Positions 34,725 through 44,089 of a stretch of 64,000 nucleotides of DNA are shown piece after piece. The notes under the pieces are model-generated. The model worked only from the letters and a program-made list of their open reading frames with translations, had not been told where the DNA came from and did no database searches. The translations under genes and the position numbers were made by a program. Positions within the stretch are counted from its first letter, which is position 1, and each line of letters begins with the position of its first letter. This stretch comes from J038 sp036734085. GTDB lineage: Bacteria > Chloroflexota > Anaerolineae > Aggregatilineales > Phototrophicaceae. Location of the stretch: contig DAIMZF010000004.1 of the NCBI GenBank assembly GCA_036734085.1, positions 1 to 64,000 of the forward strand, given 5' to 3'.

Positions 34725-35861
34725 CTACGATGATTCCGATTGTAACAAGTCCGCTATTACTTGCGCCAATATCCGCGAACCATCCGGCGACAAATGCACC
34801 GGGCTATCGGTGAATTCCGCACTCGGCACGGCATCCCATAAATCCACATAGCGCCACCCCTGCGCGGATGCTTCCTGCGCCAGAATATCCCGGTAAGCGT
34901 CATACGCCCAGCGCGGATACCATGCATTATAACGCACGTCGCTATTGTCTCCATCTGCGATAAACACCGGCTCATTGATGATGAACAACGGTATGCCCTG
35001 CCCCACCCGCCTATATCCGGCGTTTAGGACATCCAGCGCCAACACATCACGGAGCGCGTCTTCGTCCACGTTTTCGTCCACGCTTGCATCGAGCGTCTGC
35101 CATGCGGTACGGGCGCTCAAGTTATTGGCTGTTGGTGTGTAGTCCGGGTACAGTTGGTCTATGCCGGTGGCCTGCCAGCTAAAGCCGAAGGTCTGCAAGC
35201 GGAGCCAATCCGCCAGTGGCCGCCGTTGCCCCACCAGCGTAGACGCCCAAAAATCCGGCGGCGGCGGGAGCAACGCGGCGTCTAAATTCAGCCCGTAAGT
35301 ATCGATGAGGCCGCGCACACGTCCGGCGTTTTGTTGCAACAACGGCGGGCGTAGCTGGTCTACGGTATACAGCGCATCCAGCGTCACCAACCACACAATC
35401 GCGTCCGGCTGATGTCGCAACGCTTCGTCCAGCAACATCAGGTCTTTGGTCACACTTAAAATAGGATGGCCGATGTTGTAGGCGCGTACACGCCGCCCGT
35501 CTACGGTTAACCCCAGCGCGTTTATCTGCCCGGAGAGTGTGTGTTGTGGCTGTAACAGCACCCCCCACACGGATGAATCGCCTAAGACCAGCACGCGGAA
35601 CTCGTCGGCGGGTTTACGCGCACTCAGCGCATGGCTGGCAAACATCGCTGGCAGGTTGTTCAGCGATAGGTTATAGGCGGCGGGGTTCTCTCCATACGGC
35701 AGGCGCTCGCGGGGCGTTACCAGCGTATGATACACGCTGATGCGCCCCATCATGGGCAAAGGGTTCAGCACGGCGAAGGCGACATTCAGCACGCCGAACA
35801 ATAGCGCCGCCTTCAGGCAAACGCGCAGTAAAAAACCCCATGTGTATTGACGTGCGTGCAT
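34725..35861 (-). CDS. Membrane-anchored SGNH-type hydrolase
   Basis: A 378-residue protein with one N-terminal membrane helix (about 10-32) and an outer domain. VLVLGDSSVWGVLL carries the block I Ser of the GDSL/SGNH fold; RAYNIGHP is a block II/III-like segment, and DSPVHLSPDGSRIL holds the Asp-x-x-His pair of block V. All three catalytic residues are therefore present. Such membrane-tied SGNH proteins often act on acetylated polysaccharides (AlgX/DltD-like), which is my inference. It is followed on the same strand by the small gene at 34514. The GNAT gene upstream ends 20 bases before it, so an operon with the monooxygenase and GNAT genes is possible. Confidence 0.82.
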   Translation of the reverse strand: MHARQYTWGFLLRVCLKAALLFGVLNVAFAVLNPLPMMGRISVYHTLVTPRERLPYGENPAAYNLSLNNLPAMFASHALSARKPADEFRVLVLGDSSVWGVLLQPQHTLSGQINALGLTVDGRRVRAYNIGHPILSVTKDLMLLDEALRHQPDAIVWLVTLDALYTVDQLRPPLLQQNAGRVRGLIDTYGLNLDAALLPPPPDFWASTLVGQRRPLADWLRLQTFGFSWQATGIDQLYPDYTPTANNLSARTAWQTLDASVDENVDEDALRDVLALDVLNAGYRRVGQGIPLFIINEPVFIADGDNSDVRYNAWYPRWAYDAYRDILAQEASAQGWRYVDLWDAVPSAEFTDSPVHLSPDGSRILAQVIADLLQSESS

Positions 35862-35880
35862 GGATGTTACCTACCTGTAG

Positions 35881-36696
35881 TTAACGGTTAGTGTGGGCGT
35901 CTGCGGCGGCGCTTGCGGTGGCGTCTGCCCGTTTTATACGATACCAATAGTCATACGCACAGCCAAAGCCAAGCGATTGATATAACAGGATAGCAGACAT
36001 ATTATTCGCTACGACCTGAAGATAAGCCTGTGTTGCACCGTGTTGGCTCCCCCATGCCATCACACCCATCATGATACGGCGTGCGTATCCTTTGCGGCGA
36101 TGCCCGGCGGCAACAACCACATCATAAATACCTATCCAACCCTCATCCAGCACACCCAAAGCGACGCCGACAATCACACCGTCATGCACTAGCGACACAT
36201 ACGCACACGGCAGATCAATCAACGGCAGTAAGCGTGCCAACGTCTGACGGTTCTCCTCCGCAATGTGATTCATGTGAATGTAGGCGTTCAACCAGTCGCT
36301 TGATAACTGTGTGTCAATCTCAAGCGATGTATATGACGCATCAATAGTCATCAACGGCGCGGTGTAGACATGCGTATGGCCGTTCTCGCGGAATGTATAA
36401 CCTTCCTGTTCCAGGATAGCATCAAGGCCGGATGGCTGGCTGGCATGGGTCAACTTAAACAATGTTGGCAGGTTTTTATCCGCGTAGAATGCTTCGCAGT
36501 ATCGGATTTTTTTGTGAACGTCTTCTTGCGACCCGTAAACAGGGTTTACAGAGTTCGCCCGGCCTGTATAGCCATTAGCATAGCGTATCAGCCAACCATC
36601 ATAGAGGTGAGATTCCAGTGCAGGCAACGCACGAAACGATAGTGTTTCTATCATCGTAACCAACCCTGCCCCTGCTGTATATTGATGCTGTGGCAT
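35881..36696 (-). CDS. GNAT-family N-acetyltransferase
   Basis: The product has 271 residues from ATG 36694-36696, which lies one base after the stop codon of the monooxygenase gene, suggesting translational coupling; the longer frame to 36792 would run into that gene. A second Met at 36654 (MIETLSFRALPALE) fits the family start and has a G-rich upstream stretch, so it may be the true start. The N-terminal half has YDGWLIRYANGYTGRANSVNP, typical of a two-domain GNAT group. The acetyl-CoA loop is AGHRRKGYARRI, followed by QVVANNMSAILLYQSLGF. It would acetylate an amine of unknown identity in the cytoplasm. The C-terminal tail is Ala-rich. Confidence 0.85.
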   Translation of the reverse strand: MPQHQYTAGAGLVTMIETLSFRALPALESHLYDGWLIRYANGYTGRANSVNPVYGSQEDVHKKIRYCEAFYADKNLPTLFKLTHASQPSGLDAILEQEGYTFRENGHTHVYTAPLMTIDASYTSLEIDTQLSSDWLNAYIHMNHIAEENRQTLARLLPLIDLPCAYVSLVHDGVIVGVALGVLDEGWIGIYDVVVAAGHRRKGYARRIMMGVMAWGSQHGATQAYLQVVANNMSAILLYQSLGFGCAYDYWYRIKRADATASAAADAHTNR

Positions 36697-36697
36697 G

Positions 36698-38230
36698 TTA
36701 AGTATCCAACGGCAAAGGCTGAAGCGGCTTATCCGGCGGGGCTTGCCCTGCGGCGAATTGCGCCAGCACAGCGCCATAATCCCGCGCACCATACGGCGCG
36801 AATGCTTCCGACAAAGGGTTGCCTTTGCGATAGGCAGAGATGCCCAAGTCCTTCAACAGAATATCCACATATTGCTGGTAGCGCGTATTCACCGCGCACG
36901 AACGCGACGGCTCAAAGTTGATGTTATCGCGCTTCCACTGGCGCACACGGTCGATGCTGGCTTCCATCTCCGCGACGGATGGCAGAGTCAGGTGGCCGTC
37001 GATGTGAGCGCACAACCACATCATGCCCAGTTCCACGCTAGGGATGTGCAAAAAGCCGTGATTAAACCCGGCAAAGCCCATATTGGGGATGCGTGGGTGC
37101 ATCAAATGGCGGTAGAGTTGCGCCCCGTCCGGCTCGGCTTCCAGCAACTGACGGTATGCGGGCGGCATAAAGGGGAAGATGGGCGACGTGACCCCCAGCG
37201 ACAAAATCGCAATGTCGCTATCAATCGTGCGGCCATCCGTCAACGCGACGCCTGTTTGTGTGAACCCAGCAAAGCCGCCGTGATAGGGTTGGATGTTGCC
37301 CGCCGTCACCAGCCGATAATAATTTTTAGGCGCTAAAGCCACTGCGGAACGCAAGTCCTTTACAAACGGATGTTGCGGGCTAACGGTCTTTAGCCGTTGG
37401 CGGGCTTCTGCGGATTTACCGACGCCGTGCAGATTCATCTGTAGGCGTAATACGGCCTGCATCGCCGCCCAAAAGCCGCCCACCATAAACCGCAGATTGC
37501 GGTGCAAAAAGCGTTCTGTCTGGGTGGGGTGCGCCCAACTGGTCATCATGACGGAGCCAAAGCGTGCAAAAAGTGGCGTGGTGTAGTACAAGCCCATAAT
37601 ACGGCGCGGGAGTATCCAGCGTGGCACGCGGAAAACATGATGAACGTGTGCGCCATGTTCGGCGGCCATCGTCGCCATATCCAACGCGCTCTTGCCAAAG
37701 CCCACCACCACCACCTGCTTACCGCGCAATTCGTCAAAGTCCTTAATATCGCGCTCTGTGATGACTTGCCCGTTAAATGTTGCCTGACCGGGAAAATCCG
37801 GCAGGTTTTTAGGCTGGGTATATTGCCCCACTGCCAGCACAACATAATCAAAGTGATGTTCCTGCCGTTGCCCTTCATACGCGATGACGGCCTGCCAGCC
37901 ATCCGCTTGTTCTTGTAAGGAAATCACCTCGTGGTTCAGGCGGACATCCAGCCGGAAGTGCGCGATAATGCTGTGCATGTAGTCCATAATCTGCTGGGCG
38001 GTAGGGTGTAAATCCGGCTTGGTGGGCCAGTTGAAGTCTGATAAATGATATTGCTGATAGGTATTCTGTAGCCGCACGAGTGGATAAGAGACCGCCCACA
38101 CACCGCCGATGCTGTCGGTCTTCTCGAACACGGTGACTTTATGCCCTCTTTGCTGGAAGACCTTCGCGGCGGCCAGGCCGGAAATCCCCGCGCCGATGAC
38201 CGCGATATTCAATGTTTTCTGCTGTGTCAT
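36698..38230 (-). CDS. Flavin-containing monooxygenase
   Basis: A 510-residue FAD- and NADPH-dependent monooxygenase. The FAD site is IAVIGAGISGLAAAKVF at the N-terminus and the NADPH site VVVVGFGKSALDMA near the middle. Between them the class signature FxGxxxHxxxF/Y appears only as a variant, FNGQVITERDI, with the His replaced. A second conserved region near the C-terminus, LGVTSPIFPF, supports the family. It oxidises S, N or a ketone (Baeyer-Villiger type); the substrate is unknown. The stop codon overlaps the start region of the GNAT gene (TAACATG), so the two are likely expressed together. It is divergent from hsp20. Confidence 0.88.
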   Translation of the reverse strand: MTQQKTLNIAVIGAGISGLAAAKVFQQRGHKVTVFEKTDSIGGVWAVSYPLVRLQNTYQQYHLSDFNWPTKPDLHPTAQQIMDYMHSIIAHFRLDVRLNHEVISLQEQADGWQAVIAYEGQRQEHHFDYVVLAVGQYTQPKNLPDFPGQATFNGQVITERDIKDFDELRGKQVVVVGFGKSALDMATMAAEHGAHVHHVFRVPRWILPRRIMGLYYTTPLFARFGSVMMTSWAHPTQTERFLHRNLRFMVGGFWAAMQAVLRLQMNLHGVGKSAEARQRLKTVSPQHPFVKDLRSAVALAPKNYYRLVTAGNIQPYHGGFAGFTQTGVALTDGRTIDSDIAILSLGVTSPIFPFMPPAYRQLLEAEPDGAQLYRHLMHPRIPNMGFAGFNHGFLHIPSVELGMMWLCAHIDGHLTLPSVAEMEASIDRVRQWKRDNINFEPSRSCAVNTRYQQYVDILLKDLGISAYRKGNPLSEAFAPYGARDYGAVLAQFAAGQAPPDKPLQPLPLDT

Positions 38231-38311
38231 AACGATCCTGTTCTACTATTTACGAGACCCCGTTGCTGATTATAACGTCTTATATTTTTCTGACGATTCT
38301 CAGATTCAATG

Positions 38312-38328
38312 TTTATGCAACGCATAAA
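38312..38328. promoter_or_regulatory. Perfect inverted repeat upstream of hsp20 (operator candidate)
   Basis: TTTATGC-AAC-GCATAAA is a perfect 7-base inverted repeat with a 3-base spacer, in the divergent region between the monooxygenase and hsp20 genes, about 80 bases before hsp20. It is not a CIRCE element. It has the size and symmetry of a dimeric repressor site. Confidence 0.4.
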
Positions 38329-38408
38329 TTATTCATATATTCGCGGCGTAACATGGCAAGTGTAAGCCAAAAACAATCTATGATATGTGATATAGGAGGT
38401 TTTTAACC

Positions 38409-38861
38409 ATGAGCACCATTATCCGTTGGAATCCATTCCGTGAGATGGTCGCCCTGCAAAGCGCGATGGATCGTATGTTTGACGAGACTTGGCGCAACAT
38501 GGGCGGCACAACCAATGCTAACATCCTTGCTTTAGACGTGGTGGATGTCGATAACGCCTACAGCATCACGGCGAATTTGCCGGGCGTCAGTGCAGACCAC
38601 ATCAACGTCAGCCTGCATGAAGGCACATTGACCATCAGTGCGGAAATCAACCCGCAGGAAGTTAGCAACGAGCATCGTGTGTTACTGCAAGAGCGCACTT
38701 ATGGCAAGTTCACGCGGAGCATCAACCTCCCGCAACCTGTCAACATTGAAGACGCCCAAGCAGACTTTAACGAAGGTGTGCTAACATTGACCCTGCCCAA
38801 AACGCCGGAAGTTCAGCCGCGCCAAATCCCGATCCGCGCTGGTAGCATCAAGGGCAAATAA
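38409..38861 (+). CDS. Hsp20 small heat-shock protein
   Basis: A 150-residue member of the alpha-crystallin family that holds unfolding proteins in a refoldable state without ATP. The N-terminal part is IIRWNPFREMVALQSAMDRM. The alpha-crystallin domain spans about 40-135, with ITANLPGVSADHINVSLHEG, YGKFTRSINLP and the closing ADFNEGVLTLTLPK. The C-terminal IPI (residues near 140) is the I-x-I anchor for oligomer assembly. A strong AGGAGG lies upstream. A perfect inverted repeat about 80 bases upstream could regulate it, and a strong terminator follows. It is a single-gene unit. Confidence 0.96.
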   Translation: MSTIIRWNPFREMVALQSAMDRMFDETWRNMGGTTNANILALDVVDVDNAYSITANLPGVSADHINVSLHEGTLTISAEINPQEVSNEHRVLLQERTYGKFTRSINLPQPVNIEDAQADFNEGVLTLTLPKTPEVQPRQIPIRAGSIKGK

Positions 38862-38890
38862 GCGCCGGGCAAGCCAATAAACCCAAAATC

Positions 38891-38928
38891 AAAAACGGGG
38901 ACGACCGCATAGGCCGTCCCCGTTTTTT
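38891..38928. terminator. Strong intrinsic terminator after hsp20
   Basis: Stem AAAAACGGGGACG with CGTCCCCGTTTTT plus extra pairs, a short loop and a run of six Ts. The flanking A run lets it work in the minus direction too, for the sugar-binding protein gene ending at 38948. Confidence 0.9.
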
Positions 38929-38947
38929 GTGTTAAAAGACGGGCGTC

Positions 38948-40450
38948 TTACTCGATGATGAGGTCAAGCCCGGCGGAGGAGATTTCCAGTTGCTCGTTGG
39001 CAACTTCGTTCAGTTCCGCGAGGATTTCCGTAATATCACGGCTGTCGGTACGGGTGACCAGCGCTTGCATCACACTACGCATTTCGTTACGTACTGGGTC
39101 GTAGCCCGGAACCGGCGGTTCAGGGACAACGTATTCCAGCAGTTCAAACGCGGCGGCATACACCGGGTTTGCCATGAAGTAGTCGTCCAATGTCGCGGCG
39201 GAGCTTTCGCGCACCGGGAAGTAGTTGCTGTTGACTGCCCAAACAGCGTTCACAACCGGGTCGGTGTAGTACTTCAGGAAGATCCAGGTCGCCAGTTCTT
39301 CAACAGGCTCGCTGGCGGTCACGCTGACGGAAGCGCCGTACACGTTCTGTACTGGTTCCATGGTGGTGTACGGGATGGCGGCCACGCTGAAGTTATGGCC
39401 TGCGCCCTCTGCAACAGCACTTGCATAGAACGGAATACCGGAGCTAGAGCCGACGGTGAACAGGGTTGTGCCTGCGCCAAAGTTGGTTTGGTCGCCGAAG
39501 CGCTCGAAGATTTCACCAGCGCAACCTTCGTCAAACAAGCCACGCAGGAAGTCCAGCGCGGCCACTGCGGCTTCGCTGTCCAGGCTGTATTGCACGGTGT
39601 CATAGTCAAAGATATCGCCACCGAACGCGAACGTCCAGGAAGCAAAACGGCTGGCGTCCATGCTCAGTTGGTAGCCGATGGGGTCGTTGGCGCCAGTCGC
39701 ACCACTGAACGGATTCGCGGTGGCGGCACAAGCGGCCTCAGCGAATTGCTCCGGGGTGGTCGGCGGGCCGTCGAAGCTGATTGCGCCGGCTTCGGCTAAT
39801 TCAGCTAACCAGTCGATGTTGTAGTACATCACTTCCATAGAGCGGTTCGGCGGGTAACCCAGACGTTGGTTTTCAAAGGTCGGGAAGACATCCTGTGACC
39901 AGAAGCCAGGGAAGAAGTCTGCGATTTCGTCTTCGGTTAGGCCCCAAACCGGGCTGTTAACAAGCGGGGTCAGGTCAATAAGACCATCAACGACCTGATA
40001 GGTTGCGGCCTGGTTTTGGTAAGCCACGACCAGGCTCGGCAGGTCGCCACCACCACCGGCTAATTCGGTGGTCATCTTGGCGAAGATGTCGCCGTAACCA
40101 CCCTGGTTGGACGGTTGAATGACGATGCCGTAGGGGTTGTACTCGGCGGCGATGTCGCGCAGTTGGTCGGCGATGTCGAGCAGAGTTTGACGCTCGGCGT
40201 CGCTTGTCCCGGCATAGCCCGTCGCGCTGATGAGGGCTTCGCCTTCGAGTGTCGGGTCGTTGAACACCGCGATGATGGCGTTCAGCGCGGATTCACGGAA
40301 GCCGCTGTGTTGGTGCCAAAAAGTGACAACTTGACCATTCAGTTCGGCGGGGTCGATGCTGTCGTAGTCGCGGTCTTGACCAGCGACGGGGGCAACGATC
40401 ACAGCCAGCATCGCTACGATTAGAGCTAAAACAACGGACATTTTTTTCAT
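38948..40450 (-). CDS. ABC sugar transporter substrate-binding protein
   Basis: A 500-residue family 1 (MalE/UgpB-like) extracytoplasmic binding protein. The ATG at 40448-40450 follows AGGAGG and gives a signal peptide ending in PVAGQ; no lipobox Cys is seen. The mature part opens VVTFWHQHSGFRESALNAII, typical of sugar or glycerol-phosphate binding proteins. VVAYQNQAATYQVVDGLIDLTP and the NVYGASVSVTASEP hinge region support the family. The ligand cannot be told, but alpha-glucosidase, branching enzyme and beta-phosphoglucomutase genes in the window favour an oligosaccharide. It is last in the group of permease, permease and binding protein. The longer frame to 40507 has no support. Confidence 0.94.
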   Translation of the reverse strand: MKKMSVVLALIVAMLAVIVAPVAGQDRDYDSIDPAELNGQVVTFWHQHSGFRESALNAIIAVFNDPTLEGEALISATGYAGTSDAERQTLLDIADQLRDIAAEYNPYGIVIQPSNQGGYGDIFAKMTTELAGGGGDLPSLVVAYQNQAATYQVVDGLIDLTPLVNSPVWGLTEDEIADFFPGFWSQDVFPTFENQRLGYPPNRSMEVMYYNIDWLAELAEAGAISFDGPPTTPEQFAEAACAATANPFSGATGANDPIGYQLSMDASRFASWTFAFGGDIFDYDTVQYSLDSEAAVAALDFLRGLFDEGCAGEIFERFGDQTNFGAGTTLFTVGSSSGIPFYASAVAEGAGHNFSVAAIPYTTMEPVQNVYGASVSVTASEPVEELATWIFLKYYTDPVVNAVWAVNSNYFPVRESSAATLDDYFMANPVYAAAFELLEYVVPEPPVPGYDPVRNEMRSVMQALVTRTDSRDITEILAELNEVANEQLEISSAGLDLIIE

Positions 40451-40572
40451 ACGTATTACTTTCCTCCTGTATAGGAAACTTGCGATTGAATAACTTAAGA
40501 GGTGCAAACGTGCCTGGCCGGGCTGTGCAAGTTATCCCTTGCTATGCCGGTTACGCACTCCCTCAAAACACA

Positions 40573-41922
40573 CTAACCTTTAAGGCCGGTAGTGGCGATG
40601 CCTTCCGTGAACGATTTTTGCGTCAGGAAGTACAATACCAGCATCGGCAGAATGGTGATGAACGCGGCGGCAGTCAGCAGATGCGTCTGTGTGCCTGCCT
40701 CATCATTGAAGGCGTTCAACCCATACGAGATAGGCCGCCACGCTAGCGGGTCGCGTGTGACCAATAGCGGCCACAACAGCGCGTTCCAACTGCCGATGAA
40801 GGCCAGTAGCGTTACAGTCAGGATGGGTGCATGGCTGATGGGGATGACGATTTGCAGTAAAAAGCGGAAGTGCCCCGCCCCATCAATACGCGCCGCTTCC
40901 CATAAATCATGCGGGATTTGCACGAAGAATTGGCGTAACAGGAAGATGCTAAACGCGCTCCCCATAAACGGCACACTCAGCGCCGGGAGGGTATCAATCC
41001 AGCTAAAGCCGCGCCCCACGCCCACTTCCACAAACGGGAAGCCCGCCTGACTGATGGGTAACGGGAAAATTTGCCCGCTAATGGTCAGGTAGTTGGGGAT
41101 CATCACCACAATATCAGGCACCATCAGCGTTGCCAGTAGCCCGGTGAAGATAATGCCGCGCCCGTAAAACTTGATCTTGGCGAAGGCATAAGCGGACAAC
41201 ACCGATACAGCCAGCAGGCCGATGATGGTCGTCAGCGCGATGATGATGCTATTGCGGAAGTACAGGTTAAAACGGCCAGAGTTCCATGAGGTGTAATAGT
41301 TACAAACCTGCGCGTCATTGGGAACCCACGTCCGGTTGATTGTCTCGCCGAGCGTCATGAACGATGTGGAAATCATCCACAAAAACGGCACAAGCGCGAT
41401 GAACGATAGCACAATCATCACCGCATAAAGCACCACCGTCCCGGTCGATACCCGGTTACGGATTTTGCGGGAGCGTCCACTGGAGTCGATGTATTGTTTG
41501 CTGGTGGTCTTCTGGTGGAGGGTCTGCGGCTTGCGGGACATCATCACTTGAATAAACAGCCCGCCCGCCGCTAATGCGGAAAACCAGAATATCCAGGTCA
41601 TTTCACGGTTAAAGCGGCACGCCTGCGAATACACATCCAGGTAATACAGGATGGCGTTGAGGCCGACGAGTGCCGCGCCGATGGATGTCCAACGGCTGAA
41701 GCGCGGGAGCAGTAAGCCCATCCCGCCAAAGACCGCCCCTGCCAACGATGCAAACGCGAGGTTCTGGTTAATGCCTAGCACCTGCTCATTCGTGGCGAGG
41801 TAGCCCGCCGTGCCCATCAGGATGATTGAGCAAAGAATAGTGAATACATCCGCCAGGCCAGCACGGGTACGCACCGTCCAGAAGAAGTTTTGTGTGGGGG
41901 TTGTCGCCGTCAGTCTAGCCAT
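40573..41922 (-). CDS. ABC sugar transporter permease (MalG type) with extra four-helix N-terminus
   Basis: A 449-residue permease, against about 280 for the family. The MalG-like core starts near residue 162. The cytoplasmic EAA loop is EAARIDGAGHFRFLLQIVIP, which contacts the ATPase. Residues 1-130 add four membrane helices (about 24-44, 55-73, 79-97, 109-127), then a charged linker (131-160). This extension looks similar to that of the peptide permease at 59137, which is unexpected. ATG 41922 overlaps the end of the upstream permease by eight bases (ATGGCTAG), so the two are coupled. The ATPase gene is missing from this cluster and is probably a shared MsmX/UgpC-type protein elsewhere. Confidence 0.93.
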   Translation of the reverse strand: MARLTATTPTQNFFWTVRTRAGLADVFTILCSIILMGTAGYLATNEQVLGINQNLAFASLAGAVFGGMGLLLPRFSRWTSIGAALVGLNAILYYLDVYSQACRFNREMTWIFWFSALAAGGLFIQVMMSRKPQTLHQKTTSKQYIDSSGRSRKIRNRVSTGTVVLYAVMIVLSFIALVPFLWMISTSFMTLGETINRTWVPNDAQVCNYYTSWNSGRFNLYFRNSIIIALTTIIGLLAVSVLSAYAFAKIKFYGRGIIFTGLLATLMVPDIVVMIPNYLTISGQIFPLPISQAGFPFVEVGVGRGFSWIDTLPALSVPFMGSAFSIFLLRQFFVQIPHDLWEAARIDGAGHFRFLLQIVIPISHAPILTVTLLAFIGSWNALLWPLLVTRDPLAWRPISYGLNAFNDEAGTQTHLLTAAAFITILPMLVLYFLTQKSFTEGIATTGLKG

Positions 41923-44089
41923 AGAACACCCGCTTTTCAAACACGTTACGTTGCAGTTGGGTCAAAATGAGGATGACGATAAACAGCACAATCGCCTGTG
42001 CCGCCGCCAGGCCGTAATTGGTCTGGTCGCGGAAGGTGTCGTAAATCACCAGCCCGGCGGTATCCAGCGTGCCCCCTGCGGAAGGTGTACGCATGACGAA
42101 CAGCGTGTTAAACGCCTGGAATGTGCCGATGAAGCCCAACAACGACAGATAAAACGTGATGGGCGACAGCAACGGCAACGTAATATAACGGAACAAATGC
42201 CATTGGCTTGCGCCGTCCACTTTGGCCGCTTCGTACAGGTCATTGGGGATGCCACCCAAGCCCGCTAAAAAGATGATGGCGTTGTAGCCGGTATACGTCC
42301 ACACGCCCAAAATAATCACAGATACCAGCGCCATGCTCGGCCCCGCCATAAATCCGGTTAGCTCCGTGCCGAACACCACATTCAAAAACGGGCGCGACTC
42401 GTTCACCCAACGGTAAGTATCCGCGCCGATGGATGCCAGGAAGCTATTCATCAACGATGTCTGGCTCCCTGTGAAAATACGCTGGAAGACCACCGCCGCC
42501 GCGACTGCAGGCGTCACATAGGGGATGAAGAAAATCATGCGGAAGGTTTGTTTACCCGCGATATTCTGGAACAGCACATAAGCCAGCAACAACCCCAGCC
42601 CAAGCTGTAACGGGATGCTCCCGAAGGCATAATAGACGGTAATTTCCAGCCCGCGCAGGAAGGTTCTATCGCGCCGGGCAAGGTTGCCTACCATCTCATT
42701 CCAGCCGAGTGAAATCACCGCGAAGCTGAGTGCCAGCAAAATGAGCGCGAACGCCCACCGCGCAAACATGCGGCGCGAATCCGGCTGGAAGGCGTCCGTC
42801 CACATGCGATAGGCAATCAACAGCAGGAGCAAGCCACTATAGAAGAAGACCAAAGACGACCACTGCACCGCGTTGAGCACTTCGCCCACCACCAGCAACC
42901 CTGCGTCTAAAAAGTCTTTGGCATACAACGTGCCCGCCTCCCCGCGCAACCCGCGCAGGGCTAAAAACGTAAACACAATCAGCAAGGGGAAGACATAGCC
43001 GCGCATCCGCAAGGCGTCCGGCTCATCCCCCAGCACATAAATGCTGAATGGCACACCCGCCAAGCCCAACACAACCAGCACAGCTAACGCGCTCAACAGC
43101 GCACCCACCCATGTAGGCGGCGCACCGAAAAAGGTCATATACAGGCCGTACCCGGTGACTAACGTCAGGTTGCCCACGATGGCCAGCCCAATCACACGCA
43201 GGGAGAGCGATAATATGCGCTCGATGCGGAGCGTTAACGGTGATGTCCGCAGGCGGTCGTTGTCCTGTATAAAGAACAGATATACCGCAAACAGTAACAG
43301 TAGGCCGATGTAAGCCGCGATGACCGCCTGTATAGAGAACGCCTGCAACAGCAGAACAACCCCCGCCAGCGCGACGATGCCCGCCACGCCCGCAAAAATC
43401 ACCAGCGCACCGCCAATCAACACACGGAAGACCCGCGTTATGGTTTGTTCGAGAGGCGTGGGCGGGGTAGCGACTGCGTCAATATCCAACAACACGGTTT
43501 TGGGCCTGGCGCTGACGTACCACACCATGCCGATGATAGTCACGCCACCGATGAAGGCCAGCACAGGCGCATCGAACACCCCACCCTGCGCGGCAAGGTA
43601 CAGGGCGGTAAATAAAACGAGCGCCATCATGATGCGCCCGATAATGCCACTGATATTATTCCGTTTGTCGGTGAAGACACTCACCCACATCCAGTAGACG
43701 ATGAACAAAGTGGAAAAGCCGATAAAAGCCGCGAATACACCGCCCCAATTGCCCAGAATGTTTAACTCGTACAGGCGCAAACATTGCCGCAGGACGCCTA
43801 TCGGCCCGGTAGCTTCTTCAACGCCACGCCCGATGGGTGTATCACACAGGAAGACACCACGACGGATAATCCATTGATGGATGCTCATATAAAGCGCGTA
43901 GCCAATAGGGAAAATGCCAAAGACAAAGATGAGGAGTAACGCCGGGCTGATGAAGATATAGCCCGTGATATTTTCGCGGACTTCGTTCCACTTGATGCGC
44001 GAGCCTAGTGGCATGTCTGCCACAGGGGTATCCAATGCTACGTCAGCCATCGGCGCGGCGGTTATTTCATTAAAATCGCTAGTGGTCAA
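41915..44089 (-). CDS. ABC sugar transporter permease (MalF type) with very large helix insertion
   Basis: A permease of about 724 residues, more than twice the family norm of 300. In the 733-residue open frame, the first helix typical of MalF-like proteins is at 53-76 (GYIFISPALLLIFVFGIFPI). The transport core begins only near 490 and ends with YEAAKVDGASQWHLFRYITLP (EAA loop, about 628-648). Between them lie about 350 residues with roughly ten hydrophobic segments, not part of the normal permease. The start is uncertain: TTG at 44089 follows AAGGGA at seven bases and is preferred over GTG 44116 and ATG 44050. It overlaps the next permease gene by eight bases. No frame break is seen in the insertion. 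Confidence 0.9.
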   Translation of the reverse strand: MTTSDFNEITAAPMADVALDTPVADMPLGSRIKWNEVRENITGYIFISPALLLIFVFGIFPIGYALYMSIHQWIIRRGVFLCDTPIGRGVEEATGPIGVLRQCLRLYELNILGNWGGVFAAFIGFSTLFIVYWMWVSVFTDKRNNISGIIGRIMMALVLFTALYLAAQGGVFDAPVLAFIGGVTIIGMVWYVSARPKTVLLDIDAVATPPTPLEQTITRVFRVLIGGALVIFAGVAGIVALAGVVLLLQAFSIQAVIAAYIGLLLLFAVYLFFIQDNDRLRTSPLTLRIERILSLSLRVIGLAIVGNLTLVTGYGLYMTFFGAPPTWVGALLSALAVLVVLGLAGVPFSIYVLGDEPDALRMRGYVFPLLIVFTFLALRGLRGEAGTLYAKDFLDAGLLVVGEVLNAVQWSSLVFFYSGLLLLLIAYRMWTDAFQPDSRRMFARWAFALILLALSFAVISLGWNEMVGNLARRDRTFLRGLEITVYYAFGSIPLQLGLGLLLAYVLFQNIAGKQTFRMIFFIPYVTPAVAAAVVFQRIFTGSQTSLMNSFLASIGADTYRWVNESRPFLNVVFGTELTGFMAGPSMALVSVIILGVWTYTGYNAIIFLAGLGGIPNDLYEAAKVDGASQWHLFRYITLPLLSPITFYLSLLGFIGTFQAFNTLFVMRTPSAGGTLDTAGLVIYDTFRDQTNYGLAAAQAIVLFIVILILTQLQRNVFEKRVFYG

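Noticed and set aside
38990..39799. 269-residue plus-strand frame
   Set aside because: Antisense to the sugar-binding protein gene; sequence has no family features.
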